In this document: positions 44,864 through 57,003 of the stretch, piece after piece
How positions within the stretch are numbered: the first letter of the stretch is position 1
Layout: each line of letters begins with the position of its first letter
NCBI GenBank assembly: GCA_030374765.1
Contig: JARGXX010000027.1
Location: 558,001 to 622,000 of the forward strand
Direction: 5' to 3'
DNA from: Agarophyton chilense
Taxonomy: Eukaryota; Rhodophyta; Florideophyceae; Gracilariales; Gracilariaceae
Length of the DNA stretch: 64,000 nucleotides
The notes under the pieces: model-generated
The model's database searches: none
What the model saw: only the letters and a program-made list of their open reading frames with translations
What the model was told of the DNA's origin: nothing
Translations under genes and position numbers: made by a program

Positions 44864-46690
44864 ATGGGAGACGCAAGAAGCGTTTATACGCAGTCGGACC
44901 GGTGTTCCGGGTACTCATCGTCATCACGAATTCCTCGCCGCCCGACCAACTCTTACAGTTCTCAACAGCATTCTGTTCCTCACCGCTCTTCAGCTCGATC
45001 TCTCGCGATTACTCCGAACGCCGGGTCCAACCCGTTTCAGCCCTCCTCTGAAAATGTGCCTTCTGGGGATCCGTCCAACACTGCTGGTTATGCGTCACAG
45101 CCTACTTCTCAACTCGGTCCACACCGTTCGTTCCCCACATCGTGAACCGGATTCCGGTCGGTACCGTTACCTCAGCCAACCGTGGCTCCGATGCCGAATG
45201 CGGCTTACGTCGCCTCTGCGGGTGTGATTCGAGCTCCTTCTCGTCGTGCTCAGCGGAGCTACCCACACCCTGCGGATTTATATGGACGAGATCCTCTCGA
45301 CAACGTTGAACTTTTCGCGCAAGCGCCCTGGTTTGATCCAGTTGCTATCCGCGATGACGCGTTGATACAGCAGTATGTACACAATGGGTACTTCCCTAAC
45401 GGTATTCCAGAACACGCGATTTATAGCGACGACTGGGTGAGCCACATTGCCTTGCCAGACAACGCGATTGCGCGATATTCAACGGAAACCTTGTCCGAAG
45501 CCCGACCGCGGTTCACCAAGCTGATTTACCAGCGTCTTCACCGATTCATCAGTACGGTTCTCCTCCCGCAGGACTGGGAACTGGATACCTGGAAAGCCCG
45601 TACCGACGGTGAAAGTTACTCGTATATCGAGACACTCGTTGAATTCGATGTTAGCGGTTGGCGCGGTTTGCGCGGTGTGCGTGATGCAGCTCTCTGCTTT
45701 CAGCAACCTCTTCTCCGTGCGGAGTTCCACTTCCTTCGAAAGCGTGACATTCCCTATTGGGATTATCCCCGTTGGGAACGTCGTACTCGATCACGTTTGG
45801 GCTATTTGGTGCCGTATCAAATGATCGAGATTGACCGCATCCGGCGGAACGCGCGCTTCGGGCGCTACATCGGTATTCCGGAGCATTGGGCGGCGATCGA
45901 GAGTCCTCGTGGTTGCCCTGTGGAGCTCCCACCGGCGATCTCCTACATCGGGTCCGCGTTTGTTAACGACCCGTTCTCGGGATATTGGACTGTGGTTTAT
46001 ACCGAGTTTATCGCCAAGATGGCCGTCTTCCTCCTGTGGGATGCTTATGATACCTTTAGAGTTTGGTACATGTCGCCCACAGCACGAAAGTATGCGAGAG
46101 AACTCGACCTTTCCCTTGTCCTGGGATCCCGTGCGAACCATGCCGACTTCCTCCATCTTGTGGATTTGATCAACAGTGTCGACTGGTCTGGAGTGCCGGC
46201 TGATCAATCCGCTCGCGGAACCCGTGCAAGACACTACGACCATTCTCCTGGACGAACAGCAAGTGCTGGAGATTTCGTTTGGTACGACCCCTGGACGCGC
46301 CAGTTGATCACCTCCGAGCAGGCTCGCTTTCTTCGGGAGAACCCGCGTGACATGCCACCGAACAAGCTTACTGTATATGTGTACGATGGTACTCCATCCG
46401 AGAACGGAGAGGAACCGTATGAGAAAGCGCCGGGAGCTGGGGCTGAACTCGGTTACGAGGACGAGCCAGAGCTGGCAGGCGTAGTGACTTCCGTCGATCA
46501 ATCCGCAGCGGCGGGAATTGCTCAAGAGTACCTTCATGGGTTTACCCAACAACTGAGTGCAGTGCCGGTCGAAGATCCAGGCTTGGATCCGCTGAGGCAG
46601 CTCCTCTTAGAAGCGAGCTTTCCCGTGGAACAAGTTGAGGGTGATCGCGCACAGCTTCTTGCGAACCTGCGTGCTCGCACGTCTCTTTGA
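44864..46690 (+). pseudogene. Antisense ORF of element D (unknown protein, ~608 codons)
   Basis: Plus-strand frame opposite to gag-pol, starting at ACCATGG 25 bp inside the LTR and ending 446 bp from the pol end. One in-frame TGA at 45143-45145 separates an N-terminal Ser/Gln/Pro-rich part of about 93 codons from a main body of about 510 codons. The body is rich in Trp and Tyr and looks globular (WDYPRWERRTRSRLGYLV, EFIAKMAVFLLWDAYD), with an acidic region near 46400-46480 and a leucine-rich end. No zinc finger, transmembrane pair or known domain is seen. Position and polarity match the antisense frames of B and C. A function in regulation, assembly or as a chaperone is possible but not shown. 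Expression would need a plus-strand promoter in the LTR. Confidence 0.75.
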
Positions 46691-46802
46691 TGATCCCAGA
46701 AAAGACCCCTAGTCAACACCCTTGCGGAAATATCTTGATACCAATAAAACTCCGGTGACTTCGTGTCTTCACGTTCCCTTTTTGTCTTCTAGTCTTCATC
46801 TC

Positions 46803-47020
46803 ATCTCGCTTCTCGAGTTCTTACCTTCTTCTTCTCGCTTCTCGAGTTCTTCAATCCTTCTTCTCGCCTCTCGAGTTCTTAACTTCTTCTTCTCGCTTCT
46901 CGAGTTCTTAACTTCTTCTTCTCGGTCCTCGAGTTCTTAACTTCTTCTTCTCGCTTCTCGAGTTCTTAACTTCTTCTTCTCGCTTCTCGAGTTTCATACT
47001 TCCCTTCTCGCTTCTCTAGT
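46803..47020. repeat. 29-bp tandem array between antisense ORF and pol of D
   Basis: At least seven copies of a 29-bp unit (TTCTTCTCGCTTCTCGAGTT...), with CTCGAG at 46812, 46841, 46870, 46899, 46928, 46957 and 46986, exactly 29 bp apart, and a degenerate eighth (CTCTAG at 47014). Pyrimidine-rich on the plus strand. It lies in the gap between the two convergent frames. Confidence 0.95.
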
Positions 47021-47135
47021 TTTTCCTAGGTGATAATCAGTAAATGTCCTTTGCTTGCGTGTCTTCACGTTTCCTCTTCATGATTTCTTGTTTTCTTCTC
47101 GCCTTTCGAGTTTTTACTAACTTTGTAGCCCATAC

Positions 47136-50100
47136 TTAGAAATGGGATGTGCCCATGAGCCCGACTATCGAAGAGTCGATCTCGCTGGGGAGTGGTAATC
47201 GCATGCGTCGATGATATCGCACGAGTTGCGAACGGGGGATATGAGCTATAGGTTCCCACTTCTCCGCTTCCGGAGGAAAACCGTACCAACGGACTCGATA
47301 CAGTAATTCTCTAGTATCTTCATGATCGCCATGTTCACATATGCGATCCATAACATATTCCTGGGCGTTTCCCAATGCTTTCGCTGTTGGCGCGAGACTC
47401 CTGTTAACAGGTTTGAAATGCCTTAGGGCTGACCCAAGCGTCTCTGTGTTAGCAGTCTCAGCGTCGCTAAGCGTTCGCTCGTCGACTAACTGTCGTTCTG
47501 CCAGAAGGGGCAGTGTACTCATTCCTTGAGAACCTTTCTCAGATAAAGATCCATCCTGTTTTCCAGGTTCCATAGAAGCGTACCTCTTGCTACTTCTCAA
47601 TTCCATTCGTGGATGAACTTCCTTCGGTTTATCCGATTCTGACCGCTGTTCGGTGGACGATGGTGCTTGCACCACGACAGGAGGCGATACCTCTCCTTCG
47701 TCCTGCCCACGAGGGATGAGAGCCGATATCGGCGGAACCGCGAGTGGCGCTTCACCTGAGGGTTCAGCCTGAAGCGGCAACGGCGCGTTTTCGCGTGCAC
47801 TCGTTTCCAAGTCCTTGGAGCCAAAGTCCAAATTATCATTCCTGCTTTCAGGTTCCATTTCTGTACTTACGGGTGTGCGCGTGCAACGGGGCATGTCCCG
47901 ATATTTCGGAAGCTGTCCGTGATTGGCGTACGCAACCGCCGGCGGTGGGAGATCAGGAGCTTTCTCATCCGCTCGAGACATTGGTGGTGGTTCACTCTCT
48001 ACAGAGTCACTTGGGCTTTTGCCTTGACGTTCCGTCGCACTTGCCTTCTTAGTTCTACCAGATACCTGGACTTCCACTTGCGGGTCAGGCGCGACTTCAA
48101 CGCGATCGCGCGATACACGTTCAACGTCCCCACCTGTCTTGATGACCACTGTATCTTCATTAAGGTCCACCACTTTGAAGGGTCCACCCGCTATCGGCAA
48201 CAACTTATGACGAAATTCTTCCTGTTTGTCAGGTCTTTCAACTCGCACGAAGACGTGACCTTCTACTCGGATTGCCGGATTTCCTCTTCGCCTTCTGGAG
48301 TCATAGATTCGCTTATAGCGAGCTTGCGTCTTAGATAACTCCTTAGCGGCTTCTTCCGCTCTGGCCTTCAGGTCATTCCTCCATTTCAGATGGTACTTAG
48401 CCGGGGTCGGCGCGTCCAATTCTGTCTCGTCGTCGAGCGCAACTGGTAAAGCCGGAGGGTTACGTGAGAGCACGAGGTCGAACGGTGCCGTCCCTGTAGA
48501 GGTATGCACATGCGTATTGTACGCGTAGCACAGAGTATCTGTAAACATGTCCCATTCTTTCGGGTGGTCCGCGATGTAGTGTCGTAATGCTGCTATCAGC
48601 GTGCGGTTGAAACGCTCCACCTGACCGTTGCATTGCGGATGATAGGCGTGGTAAACACGTTTCGAATGCCCATAATGCGGTAAACATTCTGAAAGAACTT
48701 TGCAACGAATTGCTTCCCATTATCTGATAACAGAACTTCTGGTGGTCCGTATATAAATACCCAGTGTTTGATAAACGCCTGTGCGATTACGGTGACGGTT
48801 ATCCGCTTCAGCGGCACAGTCCGCACTAGCTTCGAGAAGCGGTCGGTGATTACCAATAGGTAGCGATAACCTCGCCTTGAGCGAATCAATTCCCTCAGGA
48901 TGTCGATACTGACGTATTGTAAAGGCGCTTTCGCCTGGAATAACTTCATCGGTTTCCGCTTCCTGTAAAGCTTCACGCGATTCTTCGCACATGTTGTACA
49001 CAACCTCACTGTAGCATGGCAGTCCATTGCCAAAGTAGGCCAGTAAAAATCTCTTCTTAGAGTCATGAACAACTTCGTTCCTCCTGGATGACCAGACAGC
49101 CTTCTGTAGTGTGCCAGATGGAGTACTCGACTCTTCAAGACGTATGGAATCACGATTTGGTCATGCTTTTCGACATGTCTTAACAGTATTCCTCGTGAGT
49201 CGAGTGAAAAGGGGAGCTCCTCCCCCCCGTTAAGACGAGAGCGTATCGACACACAAAGCGTATCGGCGTGCTGCTCATTGAGGAGCTCAGTGCACGAGAT
49301 TCGCTCGAGTTGATCTGAAGGGTCAGTGTCTGCTAATGAAAGGAACGGGTCTGCATCCGAATAATCATCAAGGGTCCCTTGTTTCTCTTCTTCAAAAGAT
49401 GGTGAATGGGTCTCCATGTAGAAGCAAGGTATCTCTTCATCGATTTCGCCTTGGGTTTCGCCCAGTGTTTTGAGTCGCGATTGCGCGTCAGCTTGGACAT
49501 TGGGCAATCCCTTCTTATACTTCACTTCGAAATCGAATTCAGAAAGGCGTAAGCGCCATCGTGTGAGACGACCAGACGGGTCTGTAATGGACAGTAACCA
49601 TCGTAGAGACGAATGATCCGTGTTGATGGTAAAACGTTCTCCTTGGAGATACGGTCGCAATGTGGTTAGAGCCCAAACGACTGCAAGGCATTCCTTTTCT
49701 GAAACTGAATACTTCTTCTCAGCTGTGTTCAGCGATCTTAACCAGTAACCAATGGGTTTGCGTTCACCATCAGGGTGTGTTTGAAAAAGGGCACACCCTA
49801 CTTGGTACGCGCTGGAGTCGGTATCCACTGAGTATGGCAGGTTGGGGACGGGCAGCGCCAAGACTGGGGCTGTAATAATCTTTGTCTTCAGCGTGTCGAA
49901 CGCTTCCACTTCAGCTTCTCTGAATTGTTCCAGCTGTACTAGATGTCCTTTATGCAGCTTTGCGTTGAGCGGTGCCGCTATATGCGAGTATCGCGGCACG
50001 AATCGTCGGTAGACGTTGCACAAGCCGAGGAAAGAACGCAATTGCTTCTGTGTCGACGGAGGTTGTACTTCGCGGAGAGCCGCTGTTTGTGCCTCTTGAA

Positions 50101-51727
50101 TGGCAAGCGGTCCCGGCTTGATCACATGTCCTAAATACAGGACAGTGCCAGCGAACCGTTCGCATTTCTTGAACTTCAAGGTGATATCTGCGCTCTGTAG
50201 TGCTTTGAGGATCTCAACATGCCGTAAATGGCTTTCCACATCCTGGGAAAAGATGATCACATCGTCCAAATAGACTAAACAAGTCTTCCACATGTAACTT
50301 GAGAGCAAGATGTCCAGAGTACGCTGGAAAGTAGCCGGTGAATTCGTTAAGCCAAAGGGCATCCTTTTGAAACGGTAGAGACCGGCGTGACACGCAAATT
50401 CGGTTTTATCTTGGTCTTCTTCCGCTACAGGCACCTGCCAATAGCCATAGTTGGCGTCCAACGTGGTGAACACGTTCGCTTCTCCTAAGCTGTCAATACA
50501 TTCGTCCATTCGAGGCAATGGGTATGTATCTCGAACTGTAACTGCGTTCAGTTTTCGATAATCGATACAGAATCGTAAAGATCCATCAGGTTTTGGAACC
50601 AGCACCACTGGTGAGGCCCAAGCAGATCGAGCTGCTTCGATTACTCCTTCTTCCAGCATTTTGCTGACATTCTCCTCCTCGATTTGGCGAGTTCGCGGTC
50701 CCGCTCTGTAGGGTGGTTGGGAGATGGGTCGTGACCTTGGGACCAAATCAATGTGGTGTTCCGTAGCGGAGATCTCTCCTAGTTTTCCACTCCACATGGA
50801 TGTATACTTCTTCAGCATAGACCTGATCTTCATTCTGTAGTGTTCCGACACATGTGCTACGTCTAGCTCATCGACCAGGCTCTCTGGATCCTTTGCCGTT
50901 TGCAATTGATCTCCCGACGGAATTTGCAGTTCTTCGTCTGTGTCACCGACATGGGTTAATCCCAATACTTCTGTGGTAGAAATATGAGTAGAGACCACCA
51001 CTGTGGGATGAGGCAAAGCTGTTGAAACGACCTGATTCTTTGGTATATGATAATCGTTATCGGTGAAGTTACTCACTAGTATCCAAAAGGGGCTACCAAG
51101 ATCAACCTGAGCAATGCCGTTAGCGACTAGCAATCCACGGGATTCGTACATCCGAGTATTCGGTTGAATTACCACGAGTCCGTGTCTTTCTGTTCTTACT
51201 TGAACCCAAGTTTGGGTTTGCGCCTTCAGCATGGCACTCTTCGCTACTCGAATCCTCGGCGAGACACGTCCTCGGGATTTCCCGTATTCCATAGATGGTA
51301 GAAGTGGAGGTGCTTCAGAGCAACGACGCATTGGCTTGCGAACAATTGGTACCATTGATCCATCATCTAGTTCCACTAGTTTTCTTCGCGGGCGAATGGC
51401 TTCGACAAACTTTTCGCAATAATCACATCCCAGTACCACTGGTGCAGCTAACGTCTTACAGACGATGAAGTCGACTAGGACTACAAAGCGTCCCAAACGC
51501 ACCACGAGTCGAACTGTTCCCAGTGTCTTCACAGGATTTTTGTTGGCATCCCGGATGTCCGGTAAAGGACCGTATCGATTAAGTTCTAAGTCAGCAGGAG
51601 CGAGCTCCGATTCTCGTATAAAGTTCGGACCAGCACCTGTGTCCAGGATAGTCAATCGACGAGATAACAGATTCCTGTCAGAGCCGATGTCGGCATAGAC
51701 CTTATAGTTTCTTTTAGACACTACCAT
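47136..51727 (-). pseudogene. Element D pol (PR-RT-RH-IN-chromodomain), nearly intact
   Basis: Protease has ILDTGAGPNF near the start (ATG 51727). RT has TLDANYGYWQVPV and an intact YLDDVIIFS; RNase H has SVDTDSSAYQVG. The integrase has a zinc region (HLAHYRRLSGHPGG ... CTTCAKNR), IDILRE, LLSDNGKQF and GQVERFNRTL. The tail carries a chromodomain (YVMDRICEHGDH ... YRVRWYGFPPEAEKW) at about 47330-47175. A single-base deletion near 48650 shifts the frame just before the third integrase block. The frame upstream of the ATG has a TGA at about 51758, where element F has a Cys codon. Otherwise it runs 1,500 codons without a break. It is the best reference sequence for this lineage in the window. Confidence 0.93.
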
Positions 51728-51921
51728 GAGGTAACTTTCCCGTTTTGACGGTCAAGTAAAACGTCTCCAAGGACCATGTAACTCACAGTCAAACTGTACT
51801 CGCTTTCCGTCCGGCGGATTGATTCCGTACGGCGGAAATTTCTGAGGCCTCAAGAGAATCTTGGGCTTCCAAGCGCGGGAGCAGGGAGGCGAGCTCTCCC
51901 TGGTCAGCACTACGGGATCGA

Positions 51922-54105
51922 CTAGTGCCGACCCCCTAGGGGCTCCCTCACTTCGTTTTCCGGTTGCACCGGCTTATTCGCCTCAAAGGCGCCTCTTCCT
52001 ACCGGGGTTCCGGGTTGTAACACTTCAGCATTCTGAGCAACCGGCTTGTCCGTCCGGCGCATTGGTGTCTGAGAAAACCAACTTTTGGCTTTCCAATACA
52101 TGCCCGCCGGTACGCGGCTCCTTTCCTCTTCTGAGAGTGCTTCATAATTTGTCATGATACGACTCAGATCCTTTGCCGGAAGCGTGCAATCTGAACTCAA
52201 ATGGTGCTTTCCATAACATGAATAACATATCAAACCGTCATGACGGTTGCTCAATATAGGTTGTGAACGGTATGCCGTGCGAGTATCCACCCATCCGGGT
52301 TTCCCGTTCTTAAAACCTCCTTGTGGTGGAACCGTGTAGGGACGGTACATAGGGCGACCGCCCTCCGTAGCCATTAGGGCTTCCTCGTCCTGAGACTCCG
52401 AGTGTGGGAGATCCACTGTAGGTACAGAAGAGTCCGTATATTCCATTAAATGGACCGCCTCCTCATGCCAGTCACTCCTTTTGGGTGCCAACGACGAATC
52501 TCGTGAGTCAACTGGAGATTCCATATGTAGCAGTTTGCTGCGCTGATTAACTCTGGCGGAGATCTTCTCCTTACCCATTGAGGTTCCAAAAGCCATCGAA
52601 CGACGGGGGCTACCACGCGCTCTGGCCGCGTCTCCTTCAGCTTTCGCAAACTGAACTAACTCCAAAAAGGAGACTCTTCCATGCTTCTCTCGATATCGAG
52701 CTACCAACGACTTGATGCTCGGGTCCAGCCCGTTGATGTACAAGGCAGTCTTGTCCTCCGTCGAGTGGACGTTTCAACAGCGGACTGAAGCTTTGCTAAG
52801 CCTTGAGCTGTACTCCGCTTCGCCCTCCTCTGGCTTCTCGGTCACATCCCTTAGGTACAGGATCGCCTGACTTATCGCGTTTGAAGTCGCGTAACTGCGC
52901 AGCAAATACTGCACCGCCTCTGGCCATGAGGTAACGCCGCCTTCATCAGCTGTCATTGATCCGCATACGGAACGATATTTCTCTAAATCAAAACCCTTCA
53001 GGAAGTGTGGTAAAGACACAAATGCCTGTGGTTCACTCATCTCTAGAGTGTCTGCTTCGGCAACGAATCGAGTGAGAAACTCGATAACGAGAATGAGGGT
53101 TTTCCCATCAAATGTTAAATCATTAAGGCCGACCTTCCATCGTTTGATGTGATCCTTCACCTTCGCGGTTTCGCGTCCTGAGCGCCTCTTGCTCTTCACC
53201 TTCAGACGGTAGTACCTGTAATTCAGGACCTTCCGATAAAGCGGATTCGTGCATGGGAGCACCTTCCATCCTCTGTAAGGTGAGTCTTTTTCTCTCATTA
53301 ACCACGAAGACCTGTTCTTCTTCCGAGATCGGGCCCTTCGATGACCATTATCACTGTCATCGTCATCTGACGTATCTGAATCATCAGAATCATCAGTGCT
53401 GGAACTGAAACCCTCCGTACTTGACGATTCATCACTCGAATCACGTGCGGACTTCCGCTTCTTACGTCGTGACTTCGACTTCTTCGAACGAGCTTCCTTC
53501 AAAGGAGCTCCTTCCTCTTCCAGCACGACTGGTTTAGCAGCAGTCTGCGCATGAACTGCCGCCTCCAGGCGTTCTAAACGATGGTTAACTCGAGTGAGGA
53601 CTTCCTATACATCCACGGTTAAGCCGGGTAGCGCATCGGACGTATTCCCGTACCTCTCCAGTAGATGTTTCAAATCCTCACGTAGTGTTTTCACTGATAC
53701 AGAGACCTGCTTCCCATCGTCTTGACGAACGAGTGCTTGATGCGCACAGCGTAATTGTTCGACATCAGCGATAAGAGCAGCGATCTGCGATTCCAACGCA
53801 ACCATGCGAACACGCGAAGCGCTTGACTCAGACTTGAGACGACGCACTTCCCTGCGCAAATCATCCTCTTGTTGAGGTCCGACGACCTCAGGGTCAACTA
53901 CGGCTTCTGTGGTGGGCGTGACTGCCGCTGCCACAGGGGCCGGTACATCCGAGAGATTTCGTTCATCATTCACCGAGCGTGAGCACGACATCGCTTGACG
54001 ATAAAGCCGCTCTCCGGCTTTCACAGATGAGTCGAGCCTCGGTTTCGGGGGTTGTCCGGCAGGGCCGGGGCGACCAGTACTCGACTGGCTTCGGGTATTT
54101 GGCAT
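51922..54105 (-). pseudogene. Element D gag
   Basis: One 728-codon frame from ATG 54105 (MPNTRSQSSTG), with TAG at 53605-53607 and TGA at 52774-52776. It has an N-terminal coiled-coil-like stretch (about 53870-53620, heptad-like LRREVRRLKSES, LESQIAALIADVEQL). A long Lys/Arg-rich then Ser/Asp-rich region (KSRRKKRKSARDSS ... DDSDDSDTSDDDDSD) follows. The capsid-like core has EFLTRFVAEADTLEMSEP and ends near 52600. A canonical zinc knuckle (CYSCYGKHHLSSDC) lies at about 52230-52189. Apart from the two stops it is complete. Confidence 0.88.
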
Positions 54106-54300
54106 CCTAGACCAAGACTGAGTGCAGGCGCGAACCAAATGGTGTCTTCGACTTCTCGACCACGTGTTCAACCAGGATGAATTCCACAATTGCCGGAGGT
54201 GGTTCGATAAACAATAACTGTAGTGATTCCACTTCTTCCAAGTATTGATATCGATTCCACGTTCCAGGAACGAATTGCTCAGTGCAGCTGACCACAGTGG

Positions 54301-54318
54301 TTCTAAGTCGGGAAACCA
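54301..54318 (-). other. Element D primer-binding site
   Basis: Minus-strand TGGTTTCCCGACTTAGAA, two bases inside the LTR. Shared with A, B and C. Confidence 0.8.
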
Positions 54319-54320
54319 CT

Positions 54321-54987
54321 TGTAGTATCCGCTCTAACGGAGAGAGCAGACACCTGTGACAGCGTTCGGACTGACGATGGGTCGCTTGCGGCAACGGAAA
54401 AGGGGTGGTAGACCTACAACACCAGCGAGCTGTAAGTGGGGTGTAAGGCCACTACTCGCCAGCGAGGGTGAACAGTGCAACTGTAAAACGTTGATGGGAC
54501 GTAGGTACGAGACGGCTCGTGAAGTGGTTGGGGGCTGACTATCTATTATAGCTCGTCCGGATCTCCGGTTAAGGACTCCTAAGCGAGGAACAGAATAGTC
54601 ATGATGCCCATGTTGTCTCCTTTACTTGGAGTCGGCGCTCACCTCTGGTACACTATATACTGTGTACCAGGGTGAGTGCCAAAATAAATATATAAATAAT
54701 ACCCAGTGGTCAGCCACTTAGCCAAACCACTGTATGGGTATAGTCCCTAATGGACGTCTAGCTACAAAGGGTAGTAAAGCCAGCCACGTGGATCGCCACT
54801 ACATGCGCCGTTGCAAGCCACTCCACTCGTGATACCACGTGTTCCAACAATGTACCCTGCCTCCTGGCATCCTACGCGGTGTGCCGTTTCATATCACAAG
54901 TTTGATGACATCACTCACTTATGAGTTCCAACCGCGACTTTGCGAAAACCCAACATATTGGATTCCGCGACATAGTAGAATACTACA
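54321..54987 (-). repeat. Element D 5' LTR
   Basis: 667 bp, partner of 44173-44839. The AT-rich segment and hairpin are identical to those in the 3' LTR. Confidence 0.96.
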
Positions 54988-56140
54988 CAAATTTTTCTCT
55001 TTTCCAGACATCATGTAGGGAAATGAAGGTCAGGCACATTGTTTAACGGTTACCTTTTACCTAAATGCTGAGTATTCTATTAGCACCTTGATCTGTGTTT
55101 AAAATAGTAATCCGAGAGCCTTTTTTGCTACCTTTTCCATCATTTTATTTGTATAAATTCTATTATGGCTTTAAACCCAAAGAACGCCTCTGTCACAGAA
55201 CGACACTACTTCAAAAAAAAGATGAAAACCGTTTGCGTCCTGTAGCACTGCCTCCGTATTGCAGTTTTCCACAACACTTTGTTAGTCCGTAAGAATCATA
55301 CCTTTTCCCGTTCAACCAATTTGATCTTCTACATCACTTCTGACACTTCACTGCGCAAAGCTAAACATTCTGTGATAAAAGAAGACCCTTCAACGCCCGT
55401 AGCGACAATTGCTGTTTTCGGTTTTAATATATCCTTCTACCATATTGCGTACGCACTACCTCCAACGACAGATATATTGAGCGCCTTCATTGTCAATCTG
55501 TGTCCATTTTTGTCCAGAACGTTCTTGTCTTCGTCGAAAATTGCATATGACATTAGATTTTCATCATCATTTCCAATAAAAAATCCGACGGTGGGATTTA
55601 AAGGCGTGTGAAGTCCAGCACTGTTCGAGTGGTTTCGATGATTTGGACAGGATATTACACTCCTTTGCGCCATTCATTATCCTATTTGACAGCTGTCTGC
55701 TTCGAATTTAAGTCTTTTACTGCTTTTGGACCTGAAGCTTTGCGTGGATTCATTGTTTTCAACCCATGTTCCATATGTCGTAAATGAAAACGATCTTAAA
55801 CATTCTCGTATGGTTCTTTCGATCTATTTCGGTACCAATCCAATGCTTTCCTGTACTCGTTTCTCACTTGAATGTCCCTGTCATGTTTCCTGGCTTTTCT
55901 TATCTCGGACTTTTCGAACGAGGTGGACCTTCCCTACTGTAGGATAAAGTGAGGATGAAATCCACTTACCAGTTTCCATTTCTTTCAAGATTTTCCATTT
56001 TTTGAATCTTCACCGGCGGGTCGAAAAGAACTTACCATATCTCTCTATTTATTCAGTTTCATTTTGTTGATGATGATTTCTGCGGGTTGTGGAGCTTGTA
56101 TTAAGGCAATGCGGTTGCTTTCCGTTGGATTCTCTCCGTA

Positions 56141-57003
56141 CTACCTCCAAATCTCTGCTCTAATTGAGATAAATTCTGATACTTCTTCATTCCACCATGA
56201 TACTTCAAGTCTTCTGCTCCCAAACGGTATTGACTTTTTCGCTGAATTTAAAATCTCAGTATAAAGGTGCTGGTGCTTTTCATCTACGTTTTTGGTCTGT
56301 CTATGATCCATCATATAAAGCCTATGTTCTAATACCTGGGCATAGTTTTCCCAATTGGTCTTTTTCAAGCTCCAACGAAGCCTCTTCTTCTCGACTGACG
56401 TTTTTGTTCCAATTTTCAAAAATATTAGACATGTGCGGTGGTTTGAAAATGGCTCTTTTGAGATCTATCAACGGCTCAGTGTCATTCACTTCGTGGGAAT
56501 GGCAGCTAGGTCAATTTCACTCTGCGTTCTACGTATTAAGTCTGTATGAGTTGGGGTACCTTCTACGTTGATTACAACCCGTTTCGTGCCTTCCAAGTAA
56601 TCCTCCAACTCGATTCCTAAAGCTTCTTCTCTATTTAAATACCACGAACCGCAGATATTGTTGTCCGCTAGTAACATGCCTCGAACATCTAGTTTTCCGA
56701 ACCATCTGGTGGTTTTCAGTCGTGAAGAGACGTACAAATTTGCTATAGATGATAGCCTTCTCGGGTATCTATCTATGACGGTTCCCCGTTTTATTCCACT
56801 GATTTTTGAATTTTCCATAAATAGGTCGAGGCAGAGATCGGTTCTCTGATATGTCTCCATTCCTTCGCCACCGCCGCCATTGTTCCCAAATGATTGTTCT
56901 CTATCACGTCTTCCGATTGCTGAGAACCCTTAGATCTTGGGAGTGTTTTCTCCTTGTCTAAGGTGTGTATCTTACAAACGCAGGACATTAACACTACAAT
57001 CAA
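56141..57003 (-). pseudogene. Probable LINE (non-LTR retrotransposon) endonuclease relic
   Basis: Minus-strand fragments resemble the apurinic-type endonuclease of R1/Jockey-like LINEs. One block is RGMLLADNNICGSWYLNR then EALGIELEDYLEG, similar to the 'DFN..h..WG...rG..L..fl' signature but with the key DFN reading DNN. It is followed by a THTD...SEIDLA segment. Downstream, SWWNEEVSEFISIRAEIWR resembles the WWN linker before the RT. No RT catalytic motif was identified in 55.0-56.1 kb, although open pieces occur there. Multiple stops and frame changes. Confidence 0.45.

Larger units (their letters stand above)
44173..54987 (-). mobile_element. Complete Ty3-like chromovirus element D
   Basis: A 10.8-kb LTR retrotransposon on the minus strand. 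It has two 667-bp LTRs with TGTAGTAT...ATACTACA ends, a primer-binding site at 54301-54318 and a purine tract next to the left LTR (minus-strand GAGGGGGG, 44840-44850). It carries gag, pol with chromodomain, a 29-bp tandem array and a long plus-strand ORF. About 30 differences between LTRs (near 95% identity by eye) make it the youngest LTR element here. Flanks are CAAAA (left) and CAAAT (right), a target duplication with one mismatch at best. Confidence 0.95.

Noticed and set aside
45791-46552. 253-codon minus-strand frame within element D
   Set aside because: Shadow of the longer plus-strand antisense ORF and not in frame with pol; no Gag or Pol likeness.
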